NCBI GenBank assembly: GCA_963788935.1
Contig: CAWBIM010000004.1
Location: forward strand, 1,116,001-1,180,000
Direction: 5' to 3'
Length of the DNA: 64,000 bases
DNA from: JAOPZW01 sp963788935
Lineage (GTDB): Bacteria > Actinomycetota > Thermoleophilia > Solirubrobacterales > Solirubrobacteraceae
The notes beneath the pieces are model-generated. The model saw only the letters and a program-made list of their open reading frames with translations, was not told the origin of the DNA and did no database searches. Each line of letters begins with the position of its first letter. The first letter of the stretch is position 1. Positions 55,235 through 63,603 of this stretch are shown one piece after another. The position numbers were made by a program, and so were the translations under genes.

Positions 55235-56533
55235 TCAAACCGCCGACGGCGTGCCTTTGCGCATCGTGGAAAGCGCGCCCGCGGCGACCGCCAGCGCGCC
55301 GGCCGCATCGGCCAGGACGGCCACCCCGAGGGCGGCGTCGCGCGGATCGGCGGCCTCCTTCGGGCTGTGGCTGACGCCGTCGCGGCAGGGGACGAACAGC
55401 ATCCCGCTCGGCACGTGCCGGGCGAGCGAGGCGGTGTCGTGGGTCGCGCCGGAGACGAGCTCGGGGCCGCCGGCGCCGGCCGCGTCGGCCGCCCGGGCCA
55501 GCGCGGCCCGGACGTCGCGATCGAGGGTCACCGCGGGTCGGCGGGCGCGGTCGCGGGCGGCGAACGCGAGCCCGCGCCGGTCCGCCGCGGCGCGCCCGGC
55601 CGCGAGCGTGCCGTCGAGGACGGCGTCGCGCACGGCGTCGTCGGCCGCGCGGACGTCGAGCGTCGCCCGGGCGCGGCCGGGGACGACGTTCATGCTCCCC
55701 GGCTCGGCCGCGAGCGCCCCGACGGTCGCCGTCGCCCCCGGGCGGCGAACGGCCTCGGCCTCGGCCGCCAGGCAGAGCTCCGCCGCACCGAGCAGCGCGT
55801 CGGCGCGAGCCGCCATCGGCGTCGCGCCCGCGTGGCCGGCGCGGCCGATCAGCGTCACGTCGACGTGCGCGTGGCCGGCGATGGCCGAGACGACCCCGAG
55901 CGGACGCCCGGCATCCTGGAGGACGCGACCCTGCTCGATGTGCGGCTCGACCCACGCGACGAGGCCGTCGAGCGCCCGCGCGCTGTCGCGCCAGCGCGCC
56001 GGGTCGCGGCCGGCGTCCGCGGCGACGTCCCAGAACGGGCGACCGTCGTCGAGCGCGCAGATCTCCGTGCGCAGCTCGGCCTCGCCGATGTCGCCCGCCG
56101 CGAGGCCGCTGCCGAGCAGCAGCCGCCCGAAGCCGGCGCCCTCCTCCTCGAGCCACGCGATCACCGTGAGCGGCAGGCCGAGGCCGAGCTCGGCATCCAG
56201 GCGGGCGAGCTCGAGCGCCATGACGACGCCGAGCGTCCCGTCCCACGCTCCGCCGCGGCGCACGGAGTCCAGGTGCGAGCCGACCCCGACGCTCGGCGCG
56301 CCGGCCGGCACGTTGCGCGCGACGAGCGTCCCGAGCGGCGCGTCGCTCACGGCGAAGCCGAGGGCCGCGAGGCGGTCGGCGACCCAGCGGACCGTCCGCG
56401 TCCACTCCGGCGTGTACGCATACCGGCAGACCGCGGGCGGGGCGGCGGTGAACGGCGGCCGGGAGAGCGTCCGCACGTCGGCGGCGATGCGGGCGGCCGA
56501 TCGCGCCCGCGCCGCCTCCAGGGCCGGCGGCAT
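55235..56533 (-). CDS. M20 family allantoate amidohydrolase / N-carbamoyl-L-amino acid hydrolase
   Basis: A 432-residue zinc hydrolase of the hydantoinase/carbamylase branch. Metal ligands are visible in GVGSHLDSVRRGG, IAWLEEEGAGFG, WVEPHIEQGRVL and DGVSHSPKEA; GATHDTASLARH is a family substrate site. Compared with relatives, LLGSGLAAGDI matches the carbamoylase loop. It would release ammonia from a ureido compound. ATG at 56533 shares one base with the upstream stop (TGATG), so translation is coupled to the PuuE-like gene. Confidence 0.9.
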   Translation of the reverse strand: MPPALEAARARSAARIAADVRTLSRPPFTAAPPAVCRYAYTPEWTRTVRWVADRLAALGFAVSDAPLGTLVARNVPAGAPSVGVGSHLDSVRRGGAWDGTLGVVMALELARLDAELGLGLPLTVIAWLEEEGAGFGRLLLGSGLAAGDIGEAELRTEICALDDGRPFWDVAADAGRDPARWRDSARALDGLVAWVEPHIEQGRVLQDAGRPLGVVSAIAGHAHVDVTLIGRAGHAGATPMAARADALLGAAELCLAAEAEAVRRPGATATVGALAAEPGSMNVVPGRARATLDVRAADDAVRDAVLDGTLAAGRAAADRRGLAFAARDRARRPAVTLDRDVRAALARAADAAGAGGPELVSGATHDTASLARHVPSGMLFVPCRDGVSHSPKEAADPRDAALGVAVLADAAGALAVAAGALSTMRKGTPSAV

Positions 56534-57423
56534 CAGCCGTGCGGGTCGCGGACGGGCGCGTCGTAGTACGGCAGGCGCTCGATGCGCGGCGTCCACGCGG
56601 CGGTGCGCCGCAGCTCGGCCACGTGCGCGGCGATGTCCTCGAGCGGGGCGAACCACGCGCCGCGCTCGCGGGCGCGTTCGACGAGCGCCTCGAGCCGCCG
56701 GAGCCGCGACGGCCGGCCGCTGACGAACGGGTGCCAGACGGCGATCCACAGCCCGCCGAGGGCGATCGCGGTGTCGAGCTCGGCCTCGAAGACCTCGTAG
56801 CCGCGCTCCGGGGCCCGCGTCGGCGTGTGCCACTCGAGGTCGACGGTATTGGCGAACTGCGGCCAATCGTCGTTCGCCCAGTCGACGGGCAGCTCGACGA
56901 GCTCGCCGCCGGCGGTGCTCAGCACGTAGGGCACGTCGTCGCCCATCAGGCTCGAGCTGTACGCGTAGCCCTCGGCGGCGAGGAGCTCGGCGGTGCGGTC
57001 CGAGAACGAGTACAGCGGCCCGCGCCAGCCGCGCGGCCGGCGCCCCGAGACGCGCTCGAGGATGTCGGCCGAGCGGTGGATGAGCTCGCGCTCGCGCTCC
57101 GGCTCGAGCGTGTGCGCGAGCTCGTGCAGGTAGCCGTGCGCGGCGACCTCGTGGCCGCCGGCGGCGATCGTCTCGACCATCTCCGGGTAGCGCTCCGCGC
57201 ACCACGACGGCACGAAGAACGTCTGGCGCAGGCCGAGCCGGGCATACAGCTCGACGATCCGCGGGACGGCGACCTGGTCGTAGCGCAGCCACGACTGCGC
57301 GCCGAGCCGCCGGTGGCCGTCGTCGGGGTGCTCGAGGTGCAGAATCGAATCCGAGTCGACGTCGAACGTGACGGCGGCCGCGCAGGTCGCCCCGTTCGGC
57401 CACGGCGGCGGGTTCGCGAGCAC
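56533..57423 (-). CDS. Polysaccharide deacetylase-fold hydrolase, PuuE/HpPgdA-like
   Basis: A 296-residue NodB-fold enzyme. The catalytic aspartates lie in VTFDVDSDSIL, the metal histidines in AAHGYLHELAH, and the pocket in RGWRGPLYSFSD. It lacks a signal peptide, so it is cytoplasmic and unlikely to act on cell wall. Members of this branch include the allantoinase PuuE. Next to an M20 carbamoylase and an NCS1 permease I infer ring opening of a cyclic ureide such as allantoin or a hydantoin. The start is GTG at 57423. Confidence 0.78.
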   Translation of the reverse strand: MLANPPPWPNGATCAAAVTFDVDSDSILHLEHPDDGHRRLGAQSWLRYDQVAVPRIVELYARLGLRQTFFVPSWCAERYPEMVETIAAGGHEVAAHGYLHELAHTLEPERERELIHRSADILERVSGRRPRGWRGPLYSFSDRTAELLAAEGYAYSSSLMGDDVPYVLSTAGGELVELPVDWANDDWPQFANTVDLEWHTPTRAPERGYEVFEAELDTAIALGGLWIAVWHPFVSGRPSRLRRLEALVERARERGAWFAPLEDIAAHVAELRRTAAWTPRIERLPYYDAPVRDPHG

Positions 57424-57432
57424 GGCGCCAGC

Positions 57433-58044
57433 CTATGCCAGGAGCTCGAGAGCCAGCGGCCCCGGCCGGCACTCGTTGATGACCACGATGTCCTGGGGGC
57501 AGGCCGACAGGACGACGATCGCGTCGACCTCCGCACGCAGCGTCACGCTGTCGCCGGGCTGGGTCAGCGCCGGGCCCCAGACGAGCTCGCGCTCGGGCCC
57601 GAGGCCGATGTTGGTGAAGAGGTTGATGGGCTGCGGGATCTCGACGTCGGCGTGCCCGAGATCCGCCATCGCGCGCTGCAGGTTCTCCTGGCAGGACGCG
57701 TGCCAGCCCTCGACGCCGAGGCCGGTGAAGCGCGGCGGGTCGCACGCGGCGATGAGCATGTCGTGCACGCCGGGCGAGTCGTCGGCCTCGAAGCGCAGGA
57801 TCGCGCGCCGGCGGTTCGTGACGAAGTCCTCGCCGGGCCGCGGGAACAGGCGGTCGACGTGGACGCGGGTGTGCTCGGCGCTCGCGTACTCGCGGACGTC
57901 GTCCGCCACGAACGCGAAGAGGTCGCCGCACTGGTGACCCTCGAGATCCACGGCGCGGAAGCGCCGCCCGCGCTGCACCCGCAGGGCACGGCCCTCACGG
58001 GGCGGGACGACCACCCGCTGCTCGACGTCGACCGACGTTGCCAT
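57433..58044 (-). CDS. DUF1989 (urea carboxylase-associated/CgdAB-like) protein
   Basis: A 203-residue DUF1989 family protein. Family segments are AVDLEGHQCGDLFAFVADD, EYASAEHTRVHV, FVTNRRRAILRFEAD, GVHDMLIAACDP and PQPINLFTNI. Two DUF1989 proteins form the carboxyguanidine deiminase CgdAB of guanidine degradation; here only one occurs, in a ureide context, so the reaction may differ. ATG at 58044. It heads the minus-strand operon, 9 bp before the PuuE-like gene, and is divergent from the PucR regulator. Confidence 0.85.
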   Translation of the reverse strand: MATSVDVEQRVVVPPREGRALRVQRGRRFRAVDLEGHQCGDLFAFVADDVREYASAEHTRVHVDRLFPRPGEDFVTNRRRAILRFEADDSPGVHDMLIAACDPPRFTGLGVEGWHASCQENLQRAMADLGHADVEIPQPINLFTNIGLGPERELVWGPALTQPGDSVTLRAEVDAIVVLSACPQDIVVINECRPGPLALELLA

Positions 58045-58143
58045 GCGCCCACTCTCCTCGTCGCGTGATCCGGACCGGGCCAGCCAACCAGCGCCTCGGC
58101 GGCGGGACGACTGGAGAACCGGTCGAAGTTCGGCGCGTGCCGT

Positions 58144-58157
58144 TGGAGGTTCCTCCA
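58144..58157. promoter_or_regulatory. Candidate PucR operator 1 (TGGAGG-TT-CCTCCA)
   Basis: A perfect 6-bp inverted repeat with 2-bp spacer between divergent DUF1989 and pucR, 26 bp before the pucR GTG. A related site occurs upstream of the BMP gene at 59746. Confidence 0.5.
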
Positions 58158-58182
58158 CCGGCGGTAGGCTCGCGCGATCCCG

Positions 58183-59736
58183 GTGACCATCGACGATCTC
58201 GCCGCCGACGCGGCCCTCGGGCTGACCGCGCGGGCCTGCACACCGGCGCCCGGTGCGGCGGTCCGCTGGCTGTTCGTCACCGAGCTGCGCGACCCCTCGC
58301 CCTACCTGCGCGGCGGCGACCTCGTGGCGACGAACGGGCTGTGGCGCCGGCGCCGGGCCGACTCCCGACCGTTCGTCGAGCGGCTCGTCCGCCAGGGCGC
58401 GAGCGGGCTCGTGTACGGGCTCGAGGCGCGCACGGTCGAGACGCCGTCCGACCTCGTCGAGGCGTGTCGCGCGAGCGGGCTGCCGCTGCTCGAGCTCGCC
58501 CACCCGCACACGTTCTCCGCGATCGCCGAGGCGGTCGCGGAGCGCCACGCGGCCGACGGCCGGCAGCGCCTGGACCGCGCGCTGCGCCGTCAGGAGGCGC
58601 TGCTCGAGGCGGTCGCGCGCGGGGCGCGCGCGCGGGGCGTGCTCGACGTGCTGCAGCGCACCGACGGCCTGCAGGCGGTCGCGCTCGACGCGGCCGGCCT
58701 CGTGTTCGCGACGTGCTCGGGCGGCGCGGCGCTCGCCGCGGCCGCCGTCGCGCCGTCGCCCGGCCATCCGCCCACCGACGAGCCGGTCGGGGTCGTGCTC
58801 GCCGACGGGCGCGAGGCGACCGCGATCTGCGTGGAGACCCGCCACGGAGGCCACGGCCACCTCGTCTGCGGCCACGCCCACGAGACGCTCGACGCCGAGG
58901 CGGTCGAGGCCCTCGAGCAGGCGCGGCGCTTCCTCGCCGTCGAGCTCGAGCGCATGGAGGACGTCCACCGCGAGCGGCTGCGCTTCACCTCCGAGCTCGT
59001 CGACCTCGTCGAGGAGGGCGAGGCGCGCCGTGTGGAGATCGGCGCGCGCCTGGAGCGCTTCGAGCTCGACCTCGCCGCCGGCGTCGCGGTGCTCGCGCTC
59101 GCCCTCGAGCCGCCGGGCGACGACGGCCCGGGCGTGTCGCGCGCGGTCGAGGCCTTCGCCGCCGGTCGCGGCCACCCGGCCCTCGTCGCCGCGCGCGCCG
59201 GCGAGCTGCTCGTCGTCCTGCCGCGCGCCGACGGCCCGCCCGACGCGGGTGAGGCCGAGGCCCTGCGGGCCGCGGTCGCGGCCGCGCTCGGGCGCCCGGC
59301 GCGGGCCGGGGTCGGCTCGCGCGCGACCGGCGCCGCGGCCCTGCAGCGCTCGCTCGCCGAGGCGCGGCACAGCCTCCGGCTGACGGGCGCGGGACGGCCG
59401 GTGATGGGCTGGGACATGCTCGCGAGCCACCGCCTGCTCATGGAGCTCCAGGCGCCCGAGGTCGCCGATGCCTTCGAGCGCACGCTGCTCGGCCCGCTGG
59501 ACGACCACGACGCCCGCCGCGGCACCGAGCTCGTGCGCACGGTCGAGGTCTTCCTCGACGAGGCCGGCCACTGGAAGCCCGCCGCCGAGCTGCTCCACGT
59601 CCACGTGAACACGCTGCGCCACCGCCTCGACCGCGTCGCGACGCTCACCGGCCGCGATCTCGCGCGGATGGGCGACCGCGTCGACTTCTTCCTCGCGCTG
59701 CAGGTCCGCCGCGCGCGCCGGGCGCCGCGCCCCTGA
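58183..59736 (+). CDS. PucR family transcriptional regulator
   Basis: A 517-residue regulator of the PucR/CdaR type. The N-terminal PucR ligand domain spans about residues 1-125 (VTELRDPSPYLRGGDLVATN). A GGDEF-like middle domain follows, and the C-terminal HTH_30 is at HWKPAAELLHVHVNTLRHRL. In Bacillus PucR controls purine catabolism and responds to allantoin; the flanking ureide and nucleoside genes fit that role. GTG at 58183. It is divergent from the ureide operon and precedes the nucleoside transporter. Confidence 0.92.
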   Translation: MTIDDLAADAALGLTARACTPAPGAAVRWLFVTELRDPSPYLRGGDLVATNGLWRRRRADSRPFVERLVRQGASGLVYGLEARTVETPSDLVEACRASGLPLLELAHPHTFSAIAEAVAERHAADGRQRLDRALRRQEALLEAVARGARARGVLDVLQRTDGLQAVALDAAGLVFATCSGGAALAAAAVAPSPGHPPTDEPVGVVLADGREATAICVETRHGGHGHLVCGHAHETLDAEAVEALEQARRFLAVELERMEDVHRERLRFTSELVDLVEEGEARRVEIGARLERFELDLAAGVAVLALALEPPGDDGPGVSRAVEAFAAGRGHPALVAARAGELLVVLPRADGPPDAGEAEALRAAVAAALGRPARAGVGSRATGAAALQRSLAEARHSLRLTGAGRPVMGWDMLASHRLLMELQAPEVADAFERTLLGPLDDHDARRGTELVRTVEVFLDEAGHWKPAAELLHVHVNTLRHRLDRVATLTGRDLARMGDRVDFFLALQVRRARRAPRP

Positions 59737-59745
59737 CGCGCGGAG

Positions 59746-59765
59746 GGTTGGAGGATCGCCCCACC
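59746..59765. promoter_or_regulatory. Candidate PucR operator 2
   Basis: GGTTGGAGGATCGCCCCACC repeats the TTGGAGG half of operator 1 and a looser CC-CCACC right half. It lies 166 bp before the BMP gene, within a 194-bp gap. Confidence 0.4.
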
Positions 59766-59930
59766 CCGGGGGGCGAAGTCGGGGCGTTCGGCCAATGGGC
59801 GCACCGCCGCGGCTCGGATTGAGTGCTCCCGTCCGCCGCAGCGCTCCCCGTGGGGTCGGCGCTCCGACCGGCGGACCTGCCGCGCCGGGCGCGCACCCCC
59901 GCGGCGGGACCGACGTGCGCGAGGAGAGTG

Positions 59931-60983
59931 GTGGATGTGAGCAGGCGTGCCCGCGCCCGGAGCGCGATCCGCGGGCTGACCGCGGCGGCCGTGCTGATGA
60001 CGATCGCCGCCGGGCTCTCGGCGTGCGGAGGCGACGACGACGCCACCGCCGGCGGCGGGAGCGACGGAGGCGGCAAGCGCCTCCGGGCCGCGATCATCAA
60101 CGTCGACCCGGTCACCTCCGGCGACTGGGAGCCCGCGACCTACGGGGCGTTCAAGCGGATGGCCGCGAAGTACGGCTTCAAGGCCAGCAACGAGGACGGC
60201 GTCGGCTACGACGAGGCGGAGTCGGTCCTCTCCCGCCTGGCCCAGTCGAACGACCTCGTCATCGCCTCGAGCGCCGGCTACGGCGACGCGGTCCTGAAGA
60301 CGGCGCCGAAGTTCCCCGACACGTTCTTCGTCGTCTTCTCGAACCTCACGAGCACGAACGGGCTGAAGAACGTCGCCGGGTTCTCGTCGGACTGGAACGA
60401 GTTCGGCTACGTCTCGGGCACCGTCGCATGCCTGGCCGCGAACGGGGGCAAGATCGGCCACGTCAACAGCGAGCCGATCCCGGCCTTCACGAAGTTCGCG
60501 GGCGGCATGCAGCAGGCGGCCGAGGACCACTGCAAGAACGGTCGCACCGACTACCTGCAGACCTGGATCCGCAGCTTCAACGACGTCTCGAAGGCCAAGC
60601 AGGCCTCGCTGCAGCTGGCCAACCAGGGCGCGACCGTGCTCGTCCCCACCTGCGACACCGCGGGCCAGGGCGTCGTCGAGGCGGCCAAGCAGAAGAACGA
60701 CAAGCTGATCATGTCCTACGTCGACCAGTCCGAGGCGGCGCCGCGGAACGTGATCACGAGCTGGCGCTTCGCGTTCGACAAGCAGTTCGACCGCATCGGC
60801 TCGCTGTTCCGCGCCGACCAACTCGAGCCGCGGATCTACGAGCAGACCTTCGCCAACGGCGGGATCGACGTGGTCCTGCCGGTGCGCAACGTCGACCCGA
60901 AGGTCGCGGCCGGCGTCGAGAAGGTCGTGGCCGACCTCAAGGCCGGACGCATCACGGTGCAGAAGCGCGAGCTGGAGCCCTAG
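59931..60983 (+). CDS. BMP family nucleoside-binding lipoprotein
   Basis: A 350-residue substrate-binding lipoprotein of the Bmp/PnrA family, which binds purine nucleosides for ABC import. The signal LTAAAVLMTIAAGLSACGG has its lipobox cysteine near residue 34, after a longer basic n-region. The core shows RLAQSNDLVIASSAGYGDAV, FPDTFFVVFSN, KIGHVNSEPIPAF and GATVLVPTCDTAGQG. GTG at 59931 follows GAGGAG by 4 nt; a GTG at 59937 is equally possible. It begins the transporter operon. Confidence 0.9.
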   Translation: MDVSRRARARSAIRGLTAAAVLMTIAAGLSACGGDDDATAGGGSDGGGKRLRAAIINVDPVTSGDWEPATYGAFKRMAAKYGFKASNEDGVGYDEAESVLSRLAQSNDLVIASSAGYGDAVLKTAPKFPDTFFVVFSNLTSTNGLKNVAGFSSDWNEFGYVSGTVACLAANGGKIGHVNSEPIPAFTKFAGGMQQAAEDHCKNGRTDYLQTWIRSFNDVSKAKQASLQLANQGATVLVPTCDTAGQGVVEAAKQKNDKLIMSYVDQSEAAPRNVITSWRFAFDKQFDRIGSLFRADQLEPRIYEQTFANGGIDVVLPVRNVDPKVAAGVEKVVADLKAGRITVQKRELEP

Positions 60984-60986
60984 GCC

Positions 60987-62530
60987 GTGGGCGCGACGTC
61001 CGCCCGGCCGCGCCCGCACGACACCCCGGGCACCGGTGAGGGCCGGTGCCTGGAGGTGCGCGGCGTCGAGCGCCACTTCGGGCCCGTCCGGGCCAACGAC
61101 GGTGTCGACGCGGCCTTCCGCTTCGGCGAGATCCACGGGCTGCTCGGCGAGAACGGCGCCGGCAAGTCGACGCTGATCAAGATCCTCGGCGGGATCTACC
61201 GGCCCGACGCGGGCGAGATCCGCCTCGACGGCGAGCCCGTCCGCTTCGCCTCGGCCGACGAGGCGCGCCGCCGCGGGATCGCGATCGTCCACCAGCACTC
61301 GGCGCTCGTCGGGCGGCTCACCGTCCTCGAGAACGTGGCCCTGCAGTTCGGCGGCCTCGGGCGCGTCGACCGCTCGCTGGCGGCCGCGATCCGCGCGACG
61401 GCCGACGGGCTCGGGTTCGCCCTCGACCCCGTGCCCGCGTCGACGAGCTGTCCCCCGGCGACCGCCAGCGGGCCGAGATCACGCGCGCCCTGATGGCCAG
61501 CGCGCGCGTCCTCGTCCTCGACGAGCCGACCGCCGTGCTCGCCGACGCCGAGCGCGCGGGCCTGTTCGCCCTCCTGCGGCGGCTGGCGCGGGCGGGCACC
61601 GCCGTCGTGCTCGTCACGCACCGCCTCGAGGAGGCGATCGCGCACTGCGACCGCGTCACCGTGCTGCGCCACGGGCGCACGGTCGCGACCTTCGACGCGC
61701 CGGGGGCGGCGACCGAGCAGGACCTCGTCCGCGCGATGGTGGGCGAGCTGCGCGTCGCGGCGCGACGGGCCGCCCCGCCGCCGGGCGCGGAGGTCCTGAG
61801 CGTCCGCGACGTCCGCGGTACGCCCCCGGGCGGCCGCGCGCTCGACGTCGCCGACCTCGCGGTCGCGGCCGGCCAGGTCCTCGGCGTCGCGGGCGTCGAG
61901 GGCAACGGCCAGGGCGAGCTGTCCGCCCTGCTCACGGGCAGCTGGCGGCCGCCGACGGGCGTCGTGTCGCTCCACGGGCGCCCGCTCGCGCAGCTGACCC
62001 CGGAGGAGCGGCTGCGGCGCATCGGCGACGTGCCGGCCGACGAGGCCGAGGCCGTCTGCGCCGAGCTCAGCGTCTGGGAGAACCTCGCCGTCACGCGGCT
62101 GGCGTGGCGGGAGCGCCCCACGAGCCGCACCACCGCGCGGCTGCGGCGCGAGGCGGCCGACCTCGTCGAGCGCTTCCACGTGCGGACGCCGAGCGTCGAC
62201 GCCCCCGCGGGGCAGCTGTCGGGCGGCAATCGCCGCCGCGTACAGCTCGCCCGCGAGCTGTCCAAGGACCCCGACGTCCTCGTGGCGACCTACGCGACGA
62301 AGGGCCTCGACGTCCGCTCGATCGAGCAGGTCAAGCGCTGGTGCCGCGACCGCGCCGCCGCGGGCGGGGCCGTCGTCTACATCGCGTCCGACCTCGACGA
62401 GCTGCTCGACGTCTCCGACCGCGTCGCCGTGCTCGCCCGCGGGCGGATCACGGGCGTGCTCGACCGTGACGACTGCGACGCGGCCCGGCTCGGCGCGCTC
62501 ATGCTCGGCGGGACGGCGGTGGCGGCGTGA
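60987..62530 (+). CDS. Nucleoside ABC transporter ATPase (two NBDs), frameshifted
   Basis: An ATPase of about 514 residues with tandem ABC domains as in RbsA/NupO-type importers. NBD1 has GENGAGKSTLIKILGG, LSPGDRQRAEI and VLVLDEPTAVLAD. NBD2 has a degenerate A-loop (GVAGVEGNGQGEL) and LSGGNRRRVQLAREL; its Walker B region reads VLVATYATKGLDV, without the usual proline-threonine. One slip at about 61435 separates LDPVPA from RVDELSPGD. GTG at 60987 lies 3 bp after the BMP stop. Confidence 0.9.
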
Positions 62531-63603
62531 GCGCGGTCGAGGCCGGCGTCCTGCGAGCCGCGGGGCGGCTGCCGCGCGTGCCCGAGGCCGCGTGGCCGGT
62601 GCTCGGCGTCGCGCTGTCGATGCTCGCGCTCGCGCCGCTCGTGGCGATGGCCGGGGCGAGCGTGCCCGAGGCCTACCGGCTGCTGTTCGACGCGTCGTTC
62701 GGGTCGGCCTTCGGCTTCGGCGTCCTGCTGACGTTCGCCGTGCCGCTGATCCTCGTCGGGATCGGCGTCGCCGTCCCGTACCGCGCGGGCCTGTTCAACA
62801 TCGGCGGCGAGGGTCAGCTGCTGCTCGGCGCGTTCGCCGCCGTCTGGGTGGGCGTGCGAGCCGACGCGATCGCGGGCGTGCCCGGCAGCTTCGTCGTGCC
62901 GCTCGCCGCCGCCGCGGTCGCCGGCGGGCTGATCGGCGCGATCGCCGGCGCGCTGCGGGCGTGGCGCGACATCAACGAGATCGTGACGACGATCATGCTC
63001 AACTTCGTCGCGATCCTGTTCGTGCAGTACTGGATCGCGGGACCGTTCCGCGCGCCGGACCTGAGCTTCGCCGCGAGCCCCGACGTCGACCCCGGCTTCG
63101 CGCTCGCCCACTTCGGCCGCGTCGCGCGGATCCCGGCGTCGATCCTCGTCGCGCTCGCGCTCGCCGCCGCGGTCGGTTGGCTCATGCACCGCTCGCGGGT
63201 CGGCTGGCGGCTGCGCGTGCTCGGCCTGAGCCCGGCGCTCGCCGCGCGCCAGGGCATCTCGCCGGCGTGGGGCGCGTTCGGGGCGCTGGCCCTCGGCGGC
63301 GCGCTCGCGGGCGTCGGCGGGGGCGCCGAGGCGATCGGCAACCAGCTGCACGTCGGCTTCGGCTTCTCCCCCGGCTGGGGCTTCGACGCCGTCGCCGTCG
63401 CCCTGCTCGCCCGCGGCAACGTCTTCGCCGTCGTGCCCGTCGCGCTGTTCTTCGCGTTCCTGCGCAACGGCGCGGGGCTGCTGCAGTCCGAGCTCGACGT
63501 TCCCGGCACGGTCGTCATCACCCTCGGCGGCGCGCCGGTGATCGTCGTGGCGGCGATCGTCGGCTGGCGCGCCTACCACCGGCTCCGGAAGGGAGATGTG
63601 TAG
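62527..63603 (+). CDS. Nucleoside ABC transporter permease 1
   Basis: A 358-residue membrane permease with 8-10 helices, of the BmpC/YufP type paired with BMP binding proteins. It has VGIGVAVPYRAGLFNIGGEGQ, the conserved cytoplasmic INEIVTTIMLNFVAIL and SPALAARQGISPAWGAFG. The start is GTG at 62527, overlapping the ATPase stop as GTGA. It is followed directly by a second, related permease, giving the usual heterodimeric channel. Confidence 0.92.
   Translation: MSAVEAGVLRAAGRLPRVPEAAWPVLGVALSMLALAPLVAMAGASVPEAYRLLFDASFGSAFGFGVLLTFAVPLILVGIGVAVPYRAGLFNIGGEGQLLLGAFAAVWVGVRADAIAGVPGSFVVPLAAAAVAGGLIGAIAGALRAWRDINEIVTTIMLNFVAILFVQYWIAGPFRAPDLSFAASPDVDPGFALAHFGRVARIPASILVALALAAAVGWLMHRSRVGWRLRVLGLSPALAARQGISPAWGAFGALALGGALAGVGGGAEAIGNQLHVGFGFSPGWGFDAVAVALLARGNVFAVVPVALFFAFLRNGAGLLQSELDVPGTVVITLGGAPVIVVAAIVGWRAYHRLRKGDV

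Noticed and set aside
51527..56566. A 1,679-codon open frame on the plus strand
   Set aside because: It runs through SDR, epimerase, NCS1 and M20 genes in a wrong frame or strand and has low-complexity Arg-rich sequence; not a gene.
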